Assembly (NCBI GenBank): GCA_029204045.2
Contig: JAQNDB010000146.1
Span: 1-64,000, forward strand
Direction of reading: 5' to 3'
DNA from: Tillandsia leiboldiana
Taxonomy: Eukaryota; Streptophyta; Magnoliopsida; Poales; Bromeliaceae
Length of the DNA: 64,000 nucleotides
Of this stretch, positions 23,301-35,050 are shown piece by piece (the first letter of the stretch is position 1; the number at the start of each line of letters is the position of its first letter). Position numbers and translations under genes: made by a program. Below the pieces are notes generated by a model, which did not search any database, was not told the DNA's origin, and worked only from the letters and a program-made list of their open reading frames with translations.

Positions 23301-23775
23301 TGTTGGGTCGTATATAATACGGATCTAAATAGGGGAAGAAACACCTAGAGGGGGGTGAATAGGTGTAAACGTATAAACACTCAAAAATCGTTGCGATAAA
23401 AAACCCAATGCTGAAATGAAAATAACTCGCAAGATTTTTACGTGGAAAACTCCATCACCGGAGTAAAAAACCACGGGACCGATAACACGGCAGAAATCCA
23501 CTAGAATTAAAACACGTACAAGGTGATTTACCGTACACACTTACGACTCAACCTTTTCCATACGCTCCTAGAGGATCTTCTCCGCTCGCTCCAGACGCTT
23601 CTCGAATCCACGATCTGCGCCCAACGCCGAATCCACGGCGTCCAACGTCGAGTCCACGACGTCCGACCGAATCCACGGTCTTCACCCAATAGCACCCTTC
23701 GAATCCACGAACGTGCCTCGCTCCGAATCCACGAGAGCGAATGAACCTTGAATCCACAAGGACACGCGAATCCAC
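23301..23775 (-). repeat. Copia-B 5' LTR, truncated at 475 bp
   Basis: It matches 15759-16233 of the 3' LTR with about two visible mismatches. It is then cut, within the GTGGATTCG-type repeats, by the start of LARD-2. The remaining ~860 bp, including the palindrome array and TATA box, are not found on the other side of LARD-2. Confidence 0.9.
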
Positions 23776-26700
23776 TGTCACGCCCCGGGGGTTTGTTTTA
23801 GCGGAAACGATTCATAAAAGTCGAATGTTTGACGTGTAAATTTTTTTTTTTTGTTTAAAAGAGAACCCCTCTTCCCCGGCACGTGCCCAGACCCGCCACA
23901 CATACAGGATCACTCTGCAAACGGACAGAGTCTCCCCTGTACGTGCACGGCGTAGCGTTCAGTACATGTTCCGACATACACAACCAATCAATCACAACAA
24001 TTAACCAGCATTCTAAACTAATAACAGAAGAACATATGGCCGGTCAATTTGGAAAGGATAAATCTACAGTTTTGAAAGAGCGCCTACCCGGCGCTTACGT
24101 TTTGAAAGCTAGTTTCGAAATTAGCATAAATCCACAAGGTTTGAAAGCGGTGTCCACCCGACACCAGGTTTTGAAATCCCTTTCGCAATCCATAAATCCA
24201 CAGGGTTTTGAAACCAGTGCCCACACGACACTTAGATTTTTTTAAAAACGGTTTTCGCAATCCTTTTCTTTGGCTTCTGCCTCTTTGATTTTTAAATGGC
24301 CGATAGAAATAAAAGGGAAAAACATCCCACCAGGGGCACTAAATGTAGCCCGTACCGACATCCATGCCGACCCCACGAGGGTATCGCGAACCACTCACAT
24401 AACTACAAAGTAATGAAAAGCGAGAATAAAAGAATAAACACAGTCCAGGGTCCCCAGCGACCCAGCTGCTCCTGTCCCGTCCTCACCACCGTCTACCTCT
24501 CTCCCCGTCTGGACCCTGTCACGAAGTGGGATGTCAGTGACGCAGAAATAGTAAGGCATGAGAATATAGTAATACAAACCGTGAAGACTACTGGAGCAAC
24601 CACCCTCCCAACGGGGAAAGGCAACCTGTACACCCGTATCCTGTAATACCCGGACACGTCGGACAACTAAACCGACGGTCCACACCGTACCTGCAGAAAC
24701 CCGACCACGTCGGACAACTAAACCGACGGGTCGCACCGCTCGCACCTCGGCGCCTCAACCCCACCACTAATAAGGGGCCCCACTACGTCACCTCGTGGGT
24801 ATACACGGGTCCTACGACCTCTTTTCCGGAAAAGTGCACCCCTCACGGTGGCCAAACCGCGGGTGCACGTGTTGCAGCCTCGAGCACAGTAACCACAATG
24901 TATGAGCAATAGTAATGCAGTAATCGCAATGTATATGAAATAGTAAAGCAGTAACCATGATGCATGAATCAGAATAAGGTAGAGGCGTGTAAACTCATGT
25001 TGCCCTACTATTAGCATAGTCGAAGGAAAGACGGTAGCTGAAGCGTCAAAACACGAAACTACGTAACTATCGATGTGTAGCAATAATCCGTAGCATCTAG
25101 AATAATGATTACTGAAGTGAACGGTGACATATAATATTTGAATTAAAACAATCAATGGGGTTCGATGCCAAATATCACCCTCAACCCATTAACATGCATA
25201 AGCCATCACCCATCAATATTTAACCCCAGTGTGCTTTGAATTGACCCCGTCCAATATGATAGAGTTAGATGCTAGGACCAAGAAAGTAAAACCCACCTGA
25301 ATGAAGGCCGATCCCGAACTCCCGCTAGACTACCGGGAGGCTGGTGCCGAACTGCTGGGCCCTGAACAGAGACTGTAGTCAGAACTGGACTCACATATAC
25401 CCGTCCCGACAACACAATAGTAACGTGTCTCTAATACGGTTCGATACAGCCGTTTTATCGAACGGAACCCGATTCCCGATCAACGAGAGTCTACGGGACT
25501 CTAACAAAATGTCCAGTGGTGTAAAACACTATCTAGAGTCAGCATATGTGTCTAAATTGCATTGAGGTCCCTAACAGTTTTCAAATTGCATAATTAGTAT
25601 ATATTCCGGCCCGTTTCGGCACGTTCTTGAAATCCGGGGGTCCAAAAGCTGCGCCGTAACTTTCAGCGCGTCACCTTTGAGGAAACAGACCCCGTGCTCA
25701 CAAGTTTGGGTGGACACGCAGCTCGAGGGCAAAGTTGGCCCATGACCACTTAGAGCTCAAAGCATTACTTCACTAAATTAGGTTTAAACACTAGACATAG
25801 CTGTGATATAATGGAGCATCATGTATATTATCAACTGAGAACTGAGATGCTCACCTGAGGGGTGCCGGAGGTCGGCCGGAAAGATGGCCGGAGCAAGGTG
25901 GTGCGCCAACTCAAACAAGCCAAGGCTCGGGTTGGATGTTCTTGGATCAACTCTGGTCCTGACCTGGAACCAAGGTGAGCATCAGGTTGCTTGGAGTCCC
26001 AGAAGGTCTCGGGTCCACGTGGGGTCGAGCCCTGGCGGCCGGAGGCGGCGGCGGCCGGAGATGAGCCCGAGAGGGTGGCTCGGGTGCAAGCTTTGGAGGC
26101 TAACAACAGGGGGTCTCTCGGCCCAAAGAAAAATGATGGAGGTTAATAAGGGGTTGCTAGGACCTTACCTGGGTGGTTGCCGGAGTCCCGGAGCACCGGG
26201 GATCGCCGGAGGTGAAGGCCGAAGTCAATTCGGGCGCAACCTTCAGGGTCACAAACCTGACGTTAAGAGGGACATGCAACTTGATGGGGGGACTCTATGG
26301 GATCACAGGAGCCTACCTGGAGGTTCCCGGCGACCGAGGAGCGCCGGCGAGGCGGCGCCGGAGGAGCTCGGTCAAGCAAGGTGGTGCAGCTAGGAAAGAT
26401 GAAAACCTTTCGTTAAAAGTTTCATGCAAAATCATGGGAAGCTTCCTACAGATCCTAAGGGCTCACCTGGGTCACTGGCCGGCGGCGGAAAGTGCCGACG
26501 ACGCGCGGCGGCGGGGCTCACCCGAGCTCGGTGGCCGTTAATGGCGGATCCCGGCCGGCGACTCCTGGGCCGGCGCAAGATGGACCAAAAGATTCCTCTC
26601 GGTCCCCTGGTGCTTGCTGGGTGGTTGGCCGGCGGCTCGGGTGCACGGCGGCGTCGGACGGCGAGGAACGGCCGCGGTTCAAGGTTGGCCGGTTCTAGGG

Positions 26701-28140
26701 CACGTTGGATCTCCGCCGATCTTCGTCCGATTCGCACCAATCTTCGGGAGCAGCTTGCAGTCACCAAGGGGAGCAAGATCAACGGTCTTGATCTGGATTT
26801 AGTCGATCGGATGACCCTCGTGGTGATTCTCGGCCGAAACAGGAATTTCCGGCAAAACCCGCTCCCGCCGGCGGCCGGGACGACGGCGACGACTCAGGCT
26901 TCACAGGTAAGGTCCATTCATGGTTTAGAACACAATGATACACTCCTAGGCCCTTTTAAAAACAACCGGATCTCAACCCTTACCTCGTCGGAAAACTTGA
27001 GGAGGAAGGCGGCGTCCCGCGGCGGCGCACGGCGGCGGCCGGGGCCGGGTCCACCTCAGCTCGGCTTCAACCACGCAGAGGATCTCTCCAAAGAAGTTTG
27101 GGTTCGCCCAAGGGCTTCTGTATGGAGCCTACTCCTTCCAACCCGAGATGAAGAAGAAACGGCTTCACCTTCTTCTCCGGCGAGAGGAGGCGGAGGCCGG
27201 TGCGGGGAGGTCCGTGGAGTGCGGCAGAGGGAGAGGGTTGTTGGGTGGCTGCGGCTAGGGCTGAGGCTACGAGGTTTAGGACCTTGAAGAACCCTAACCC
27301 TAGCTACCTATATATACACCCATGTGCACAATTGCAACACAGTCCCTCTAGCTTCAGCATTTACTGCCCAGTCCCTCACAGCAGACTCTTCTCACCTCCA
27401 GGTCCCTCTCCAAGTCGTGGCACGCAATCCGAGGCAAGAATTCTAGGGACCTTTGTGCAAAAAGCCGTATTTTAGCCGTATTCCACGCTTTTCGAGACAA
27501 CCGGACTGTCGAACTGAAAATCTGACACCGCCACGACGTCCGGCTCGACGAAACCTATCAGGTAGCGATTTTGGTTCGCTAAAAATCTGCTCCACAATTT
27601 TTAAATTCCATGTTATACTGTACCGAAACACAGTTATCGCGCCTTTCGAGGCTCTAGGGTCGTCAAACAAAAATTCCGTCAGTGCCATTGCGTCCGGAAC
27701 GACGAAGCCGTTCGAAACGACTACCTGAATCACTATGTTCGGGTTCCGAACAGTGAATTAGTCAGCGTTGCCACCGCCGTAGTCCCGAAATTGAGGTTTA
27801 CTGTTCATCTACAGTGGCCACTTAAGTGACACTGTGCACAGGCACTGTTACATTAGCCGCAAGATTCTCCCACTTCTTAGTTGAATTCTGGAAGATCCGA
27901 CCGTCAGATCGAAAAGTGCTGAATATGAATCTCGCTCAGTTCGACGAGACGATCGCAACGGTCAACTCGGATTTCCGAGATCATGTCCGGATTGGAAAAT
28001 AGCCTTTTTATCTCGTAAATCGGGCAACTCGTACACTGGCAATTGACTAAATAAATCAACGTAGGTCTTTTGAACCCGAAATCGACTACGATTCTACTTT
28101 TAATCTATTTAATAAGAATAAAATATTTTGAGTCTTTACA
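23776..28140 (-). repeat. LARD-2 LTR, left copy (3' LTR), 4365 bp
   Basis: Runs TGTCACGCCCCGGGG...GAGTCTTTACA on the plus strand. On the minus strand it reads from a short AT-rich U3, through a TATATATA box (27308-27320), into GC-rich blocks with donor-like GTAAG/GTGAG signals (near 26985, 26467, 26312, 26169 and 25857), to the shared CGGGGCGTGACA end. The long open frames on either strand here are antisense or GC-driven and are not called. Confidence 0.92.
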
Positions 28141-28250
28141 TCACTTACAACTTAAAAGAAGTTTCGTCCCCGAAACTTACAACTTAAAAGAAGTTTCGTC
28201 CCCGAAACTTACAACTTAAAAAAAAGTTTCATTCCCGGAGCTTACAGCCT
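28141..28250 (-). repeat. Tandem polypurine-type repeats of LARD-2
   Basis: On the minus strand, three near-copies of a ~33 bp unit (core AAGTTTCGGGGACGAAACTT) lie directly before the 3' LTR. The unit resembles the sequence after the Gypsy-D integrase gene. Any copy could prime plus-strand synthesis. Confidence 0.7.
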
Positions 28251-29348
28251 GAAGTCATACTCTATGAAACTGCTCAAAAAGTTTAATCAAGGGCTACAAG
28301 TCAGTCGTAAGATATCTACAACTCTAAGGCTACTAATTTAGACCCAATCCGATACTCCTCATTATAGGGCAGAGTATTTCCTCAGTTCTTTCGACCGTCC
28401 GTTGCCTGTAGCCAACGTGCTTACCAAAAGAACAGCGGAATACTAAAGGTTTGTCGCCAACAACAAGTTGGGGACGCAACTCCCACCAGAAGGTATATCA
28501 CATACTTCCCAACACAATCTCAGTGCCCGAAACATAACCTTTATCGAGGATTACTACCGCCTCGTGGTCACAAACATCACCATGACTAACACATAGGCGA
28601 GTCCACGTCGATCCACAAAACCTGTGCAAAAGGTGGGGTCGATTTGCATCCGTCCCAAAACAGGGTTACCATCGGGCCCATAGGCCAACGAAATAAGACA
28701 CGGAGACACCGAAAGGTCGGCAGCTTGTTCAACCTCTAAGCAAACTGTGAGGCTAGTGCAACAATAGCAGTCATCTACTGCTGTGCCATCAGCTGGACGA
28801 TTACGAAGAGAACAGTGATTTAACCCTTAACCACCGTAACTGATCCGAGCACTCTGGATCCATTGAAACATCAAGCCCACAGCCGAAACCCTGGCCGCGG
28901 CTAACCCTGCACTAACAATGATCCCCAAAAAAATTAGAGCGCGTACGACTAATAACCGAAACAACGAGACTCAACTGTGTGAAACACACTCGGGGCTCCA
29001 ACCCACTATGCCAATACCCTACGCTCCCTTGTGAACACAAGTCATCCTAGGGGTCGTTCCTAACCAAAAACCCAGGTATCGGATCGGGAAAGCAGAATTT
29101 CGTGCATCGAAGACTGTGCAATTCACGTACCGGTGTGCAAATCGCTAAGGTTAGATCTGCTTCCTCGCCCGTAAACACACTAGACCGGAACAGTCGACGA
29201 AACGAAAGGTAGAGCTAAAAGCAGGGGGGGGCTCGCAAGGGTCTGGTAGGGTCGGGTTGCTCCGGCCCAAACGGTGCTTCTATATAGCCAAGGGAAGGGA
29301 AGGCAACAAGGAAAAAAAAAATAGAAAAATAAAATGAAATAGTACCTG
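28251..29348 (-). other. LARD-2 interior, non-coding half
   Basis: About 1.1 kb downstream of the gag-like frame. It is colinear with about 1900-2860 of LARD-1, which shows it is an old shared part of this family, but I see no coding capacity. It may hold packaging or structural RNA signals; nothing in the sequence proves that. Confidence 0.6.
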
Positions 29349-30308
29349 TCATTCCCTATTTCGGGACGACGCGTCGTCTACCGGGGCGGCCGGGGGAGTC
29401 CGCCCACAATCCTTGGGCCAGCGTCGCACCGCGTGTTGGGGAGGGGGTTTGCTGTCTAAAGAGTCCGCGCATCGTTGGTCGTCGGGCGAGTTCTTTGTCC
29501 GCACGGGGGCCGCCGCGCTCTCTGTTCCTCTTGGCAGTGGTGGTACGGCGGCAGAGGCGGGGGTGGGCCCGTGGGGGCAGGAGAGGTGATTGTGGTCTGG
29601 CAAGCCGCACCGGTTACAATAGTGGTACCTCCAAGTGCATTCCGTCACTGGGTGCGCGCCCTTGCAGATGACGCAGGATCCCGGTTGCACGTGCGCGCTC
29701 CCCTTAAGCCCTCGTTCGACCTTCGGTGCTTGCGTCGGGCGTGGATCAGGTCGGCTCTCTGGATCGGTGCCCCCTTGAGGGGTGGAGGCGGCGGTTCCCT
29801 TGGGCTCGTCATGTCGCGGCGCCGGGGGTCTTCTGACAGACGGCTTCAGAGGGCACTCATAACGCGTGTGGCCCGGCCTGCCACATCGGAAACAGTGTCC
29901 GTCCCGCCACGGGCAGCTCGTCATGAGGTGTGCGTTGCCGCATATGACGCACGGTTTCTGCGGCCTAGGTCTCTCCTCCGTCGTCTGCACGAGGGTCTGC
30001 CCGGCTCTCGGGCGTTTGCTCGCCCGGCCCCTCCAATGGGGGTCCCCGGCCGATTCGGGGTAAGAGCATTCCTGCCGGGCGCACTCTGCGTTGGCGTGCA
30101 CGGTCGGGTTAGTAGCCTCCTGGACGGCGGGAGGGCCCGTCGGTGGCATCCCGGGAGGGGCCACGCTTCTGCTGCCGCCCCGGAACCGGTCGACGCTCTC
30201 GAGTTCCTGTGTCAGCATGCTCAGGCGCTCCGCGAGAGTCAGCAGCTGCCCAGCCACGTCGCGTAGCTGGTTGCGGAGCAGGCGATTGGCTTCGTCGGCG
30301 ATGTCCAT
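29349..30308 (-). CDS. Capsid-less Gag-like protein with four zinc knuckles, 319 aa
   Basis: The first ATG in the open frame is at 30308 (MDIADEANRLL). Residues 1-35 form a leucine-rich, probably coiled-coil segment that aligns with the Gag N-terminus of Gypsy-D (NRLLRNQLRDVAGQLLTLAE against NQLLRQQLREMAGQLATLTD). In Gypsy-D a capsid domain of about 200 residues follows. Here there is only a low-complexity linker, then a zinc-knuckle pair at about 119-150 (CVICGNAHLMTSC, CFRCGRPGHTRYEC), another linker, and a second pair at about 211-243 (CVICKGAHPVTEC, CNRCGLPDHNHLSC). All sixteen metal ligands are present. The likely role is RNA binding or packaging in particles made by another element (inference). 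The frame is open from 30356, without an ATG. Decay that happened to remain open is the alternative. Confidence 0.6.
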   Translation of the reverse strand: MDIADEANRLLRNQLRDVAGQLLTLAERLSMLTQELESVDRFRGGSRSVAPPGMPPTGPPAVQEATNPTVHANAECARQECSYPESAGDPHWRGRASKRPRAGQTLVQTTEERPRPQKPCVICGNAHLMTSCPWRDGHCFRCGRPGHTRYECPLKPSVRRPPAPRHDEPKGTAASTPQGGTDPESRPDPRPTQAPKVERGLKGSAHVQPGSCVICKGAHPVTECTWRYHYCNRCGLPDHNHLSCPHGPTPASAAVPPLPRGTESAAAPVRTKNSPDDQRCADSLDSKPPPQHAVRRWPKDCGRTPPAAPVDDASSRNRE

Positions 30309-30390
30309 TCCCGTCGTCGGTTGCTGGCTGAGTCGGCCCTCGATCTGTACGCACACAAAGAAGGTCGGCTTTAGTCTTTGCTAAACATCA

Positions 30391-30471
30391 ACGGTACATC
30401 GCACCTCTTAGCGAGGGAAAGGACTCGGACTCTGACTCTGTGTCCCCGGCCGATGATCTAGTACGGGCCAT
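30391..30471 (-). pseudogene. gag N-terminal stub of LARD-2
   Basis: The ATG at 30471 gives MARTRSSAGDTESESES and 27 residues in all before a stop at 30388-30390. This is the true Gag start by comparison with Gypsy-D, but it is out of frame with the main open frame. A splice from GTACCG (30397) to the AG before CCAGCA (about 30330) would join them in phase; that is possible but weak. Confidence 0.45.
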
Positions 30472-30665
30472 GTCTGTCACACATCACACGAGTCAACTTT
30501 AGACTACCCTACTAACAACAACCATAAAGTGAGAGAAAGGACTCAACTTTTTCCCCCCCCTCGGTCACTCACGTTCTACAGTCCTATGCCCTACCCAGTT
30601 CATTCGTATGTAGGCATGTGAGGGTTGTCCACGGATGTCGGCACTAACTGTTGTGATTGAAAGAA

Positions 30666-30678
30666 CTCTCTGATACCA
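30666..30678 (-). promoter_or_regulatory. LARD-2 primer-binding site (tRNA-iMet)
   Basis: On the minus strand TGGTATCAGAGAG lies seven bases inside the 5' LTR, with the same spacer (GATTAAA) as LARD-1. Confidence 0.85.
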
Positions 30679-30685
30679 TTTAATC

Positions 30686-33600
30686 TGTCACGCCCCGGGG
30701 GTTTGTTTTAGCGGAAACGATTCATAAAAGTCGAATGTTTGACGTGTAAATTTTTTTTTTTTGTTTAAAAGAGAACCCCTCTTCCCCGGCACGTGCCCAG
30801 ACCCGCCACACATACAGGATCACTCTGCAAACGGACAGAGTCTCCCCTGTACGTGCACGGCGTAGCGTTCAGTACATGTTCCGACATACACAACCAATCA
30901 ATCACAACAATTAACCAGCATTCTAAACTAATAACAGAAGAACATATGGCCGGTCAATTTGGAAAGGATAAATCTACAGTTTTGAAAGAGCGCCTACCCG
31001 GCGCTTACGTTTTGAAAGCTAGTTTCGAAATTAGCATAAATCCACAAGGTTTGAAAGCGGTGTCCACCCGACACCAGGTTTTGAAATCCCTTTCGCAATC
31101 CATAAATCCACAGGGTTTTGAAACCAGTGCCCACACGACACTTAGATTTTTTTAAAAACGGTTTTCGCAATCCTTTTCTTTGGCTTCTGCCTCTTTGATT
31201 TTTAAATGGCCGATAGAAATAAAAGGGAAAAACATCCCACCAGGGGCACTAAATGTAGCCCGTACCGACATCCATGCCGACCCCACGAGGGTATCGCGAA
31301 CCACTCACATAACTACAAAGTAATGAAAAGCGAGAATAAAAGAATAAACACAGTCCAGGGTCCCCAGCGACCCAGCTGCTCCTGTCCCGTCCTCACCACC
31401 GTCTACCTCTCTCCCCGTCTGGACCCTGTCACGAAGTGGGATGTCAGTGACGCAGAAATAGTAAGGCATGAGAATATAGTAAAACAAACCGTGAAGACTA
31501 CTGGAGCAACCACCCTCCCAACGGGGAAAGGCAACCTGTACACCCGTATCCTGTAATACCCGGACACGTCGGACAACTAAACCGACGGTCCACACCGTAC
31601 CTGCAGAAACCCGACCACGTCGGACAACTAAACCGACGGGTCGCACCGCTCGCACCTCGGCGCCTCAACCCCACCACTAATAAGGGGCCCCACTACGTCA
31701 CCTCGTGGGTATACACGGGTCCTACGACCTCTTTTCCGGAAAAGTGCACCCCTCACGGTGGCCAAACCGCGGGTGCACGTGTTGCAGCCTCGAGCACAGT
31801 AACCACAATGTATGAGCAATAGTAATGCAGTAATCGCAATGTATATGAAATAGTAAAGCAGTAACCATGATGCATGAATCAGAATAAGGTAGAGGCGTGT
31901 AAACTCATGTTGCCCTACTATTAGCATAGTCGAAGGAAAGACGGTAGCTGAAGCGTCAAAACACGAAACTACGTAACTATCGATGTGTAGCAATAATCCG
32001 TAGCATCTAGAATAATGATTACTGAAGTGAACGGTGACATATAATATTTGAATTAAAACAATCAATGGGGTTCGATGCCAAATATCACCCTCAACCCATT
32101 AACATGCATAAGCCATCACCCATCAATATTTAACCCCAGTGTGCTTTGAATTGACCCCGTCCAATATGATAGAGTTAGATGCTAGGACCAAGAAAGTAAA
32201 ACCCACCTGAATGAAGGCCGATCCCGAACTCCCGCTAGACTACCGGGAGGCTGGTGCCGAACTGCTGGGCCCTGAACAGAGACTGTAGTCAGAACTGGAC
32301 TCACATATACCCGTCCCGACAACACAATAGTAACGTGTCTCTAATACGGTTCGATACAGCCGTTTTATCGAACGGAACCCGATTCCCGATCGACGAGAGT
32401 CTACGGGACTCTAACAAAATGTCCAGTGGTGTAAAACACTATCTAGAGTCAGCATATGTGTCTAAATTGCATTGAGGTCCCTAACAGTTTTCAAATTGCA
32501 TAATTAGTATATATTCCGGCCCGTTTCGGCACGTTCTTGAAATCCGGGGGTCCAAAAGCTGCGCCGTAACTTTCAGCGCGTCACCTTTGAGGAAACAGAC
32601 CCCGTGCTCACAAGTTTGGGTGGACACGCAGCTCGAGGGCAAAGTTGGCCCATGACCACTTAGAGCTCAAAGCATTACTTCACTAAATTAGGTTTAAACA
32701 CTAGACATAGCTGTGATATAATGGAGCATCATGTATATTATCAACTGAGAACTGAGATGCTCACCTGAGGGGTGCCGGAGGTCGGCCGGAAAGATGGCCG
32801 GAGCAAGGTGGTGCGCCAACTCAAACAAGCCAAGGCTCGGGTTGGATGTTCTTGGATCAACTCTGGTCCTGACCTGGAACCAAGGTGAGCATCAGGTTGC
32901 TTGGAGTCCCAGAAGGTCTCGGGTCCACGTGGGGTCGAGCCCTGGCGGCCGGAGGCGGCGGCGGCCGGAGATGAGCCCGAGAGGGTGGCTCGGGTGCAAG
33001 CTTTGGAGGCTAACAACGGGGGGTCTCTCGGCCCAAAGAAAAATGATGGAGGTTAATAAGGGGTTGCTAGGACCTTACCTGGGTGGTTGCCGGAGTCCCG
33101 GAGCACCGGGGATCGCCGGAGGTGAAGGCCGAAGTCAATTCGGGCGCAACCTTCAGGGTCACAAACCTGACGTTAAGAGGGACATGCAACTTGATGGGGG
33201 GACTCTATGGGATCACAGGAGCCTACCTGGAGGTTCCCGGCGACCGAGGAGCGCCGGCGAGGCGGCGCCGGAGGAGCTCGGTCAAGCAAGGTGGTGCAGC
33301 TAGGAAAGATGAAAACCTTTCGTTAAAAGTTTCATGCAAAATCATGGGAAGCTTCCTACAGATCCTAAGGGCTCACCTGGGTCACTGGCCGGCGGCGGAA
33401 AGTGCCGACGACGCGCGGCGGCGGGGCTCACCCGAGCTCGGTGGCCGTTAATGGCGGATCCCGGCCGGCGACTCCTGGGCCGGCGCAAGATGGACCAAAA
33501 GATTCCTCTCGGTCCCCTGGTGCTTGCTGGGTGGTTGGCCGGCGGCTCGGGTGCACGGCGGCGTCGGACGGCGAGGAACGGCCGCGGTTCAAGGTTGGCC

Positions 33601-35050
33601 GGTTCTAGGGCACGTTGGATCTCCGCCGATCTTCGTCCGATTCGCACCAATCTTCGGGAGCAGCTTGCAGTCACCAAGGGGAGCAAGATCAACGGTCTTG
33701 ATCTGGATTTAGTCGATCGGATGACCCTCGTGGTGATTCTCGGCCGAAACAGGAATTTCCGGCAAAACCCGCTCCCGCCGGCGGCCGGGACGACGGCGAC
33801 GACTCAGGCTTCACAGGTAAGGTCCATTCATGGTTTAGAACACAATGATACACTCCTAGGCCCTTTTAAAAACAACCGGATCTCAACCCTTACCTCGTCG
33901 GAAAACTTGAGGAGGAAGGCGGCGTCCCGCGGCGGCGCACGGCGGCGGCCGGGGCCGGGTCCACCTCAGCTCGGCTTCAACCACGCAGAGGATCTCTCCA
34001 AAGAAGTTTGGGTTCGCCCAAGGGCTTCTGTATGGAGCCTACTCCTTCCAACCCGAGATGAAGAAGAAACGGCTTCACCTTCTTCTCCGGCGAGAGGAGG
34101 CGGAGGCCGGTGCGGGGAGGTCCGTGGAGTGCGGCAGAGGGAGAGGGTTGTTGGGTGGCTGCGGCTAGGGCTGAGGCTACGAGGTTTAGGACCTTGAAGA
34201 ACCCTAACCCTAGCTACCTATATATACACCCATGTGCACAATTGCAACACAGTCCCTCTAGCTTCAGCATTTACTGCCCAGTCCCTCACAGCAGACTCTT
34301 CTCACCTCCAGGTCCCTCTCCAAGTCGTGGCACGCAATCCGAGGCAAGAATTCTAGGGACCTTTGTGCAAAAAGCCGTATTTTAGCCGTATTCCACGCTT
34401 TTCGAGACAACCGGACTGTCGAACTGAAAATCTGACACCGCCACGACGTCCGGCTCGACGAAACCTATCAGGTAGCGATTTTGGTTCGCTAAAAATCTGC
34501 TCCACAATTTTTAAATTCCATGTTATACTGTACCGAAACACAGTTATCGCGCCTTTCGAGGCTCTAGGGTCGTCAAACAGAAATTCCGTCAGTGCCATTG
34601 CGTCCGGAACGACGAAGCCGTTCGAAACGACTACCTGAATCACTATGTTCGGGTTCCGAACAGTGAATTAGTCAGCGTTGCCACCGCCGTAGTCCCGAAA
34701 TTGAGGTTTACTGTTCATCTACAGTGGCCACTTAAGTGACACTGTGCACAGGCACTGTTACATTAGCCGCAAGATTCTCCCACTTCTTAGTTGAATTCTG
34801 GAAGATCCGACCGTCAGATCGAAAAGTGCTGAATATGAATCTCGCTCAGTTCGACGAGACGATCGCAACGGTCAACTCGGATTTCCGAGATCATGTCCGG
34901 ATTGGAAAATAGACTTTTTATCTCGTAAATCGGGCAACTCGTACACTGGCAATTGACTAAATAAATCAACGTAGGTCTTTTGAACCCGAAATCGACTACG
35001 ATTCTACTTTTAATCTATTTAATAAGAATAAAATATTTTGAGTCTTTACA
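30686..35050 (-). repeat. LARD-2 LTR, right copy (5' LTR), 4365 bp
   Basis: Same length as 23776-28140 and nearly identical throughout. It ends GAGTCTTTACA at 35050 and is followed at once by the middle of the Gypsy-D LTR (GTGGCGGCGG), without a target duplication. Confidence 0.92.

Larger units (their letters stand above)
15759..23775 (-). mobile_element. Copia-B: SIRE-like copia element with intact gag and env-like genes
   Basis: On the minus strand the order is truncated 5' LTR (23301-23775), primer-binding site, intact gag, pol cut inside RT, private promoter-like block, leader intron, intact env-like gene, polypurine tract and complete 3' LTR (15759-17095). The 475 bp shared by its two LTRs show about two mismatches by eye, so it is young. 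The left flank AACAG (15754-15758) should be its target duplication. The right side is lost at the LARD-2 junction. It cannot transpose alone, lacking protease, most of RT and RNase H. Confidence 0.9.
23776..35050 (-). mobile_element. LARD-2: very young large retrotransposon derivative (11,275 bp)
   Basis: Two LTRs of exactly 4365 bp flank a 2545 bp interior with an initiator-Met primer-binding site and one capsid-less Gag frame. There is no protease, RT, RNase H or integrase. I could find only about five mismatches between the LTRs (near 24573/31483, 25491/32401, 26117/33027, 27680/34590 and 28003/34913) and no indel. That implies insertion tens of thousands of years ago at usual plant rates, if both LTRs belong to one insertion. 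The flanks are TCCAC on the left and GTGGC on the right, so there is no target duplication. Left is Copia-B LTR and right is Gypsy-D LTR. Confidence 0.9.

Noticed and set aside
25884..26541. Frames of 169 and 122 codons in the LARD-2 LTR
   Set aside because: Same GC-rich LTR region, overlapping frames on one strand, no recognisable motif.
26424..27287. 287-codon frame on the plus strand in each LARD-2 LTR (also 33334-34197)
   Set aside because: It is antisense to the element, Arg/Gly/Pro-rich from GC-rich DNA, and duplicated only because the LTRs are. There is no domain and no conservation as protein in LARD-1.
29475..30266. 263-codon frame opposite the zinc-knuckle Gag
   Set aside because: Shadow of the real frame: the cysteine motifs and homology to Gypsy-D Gag are on the minus strand.
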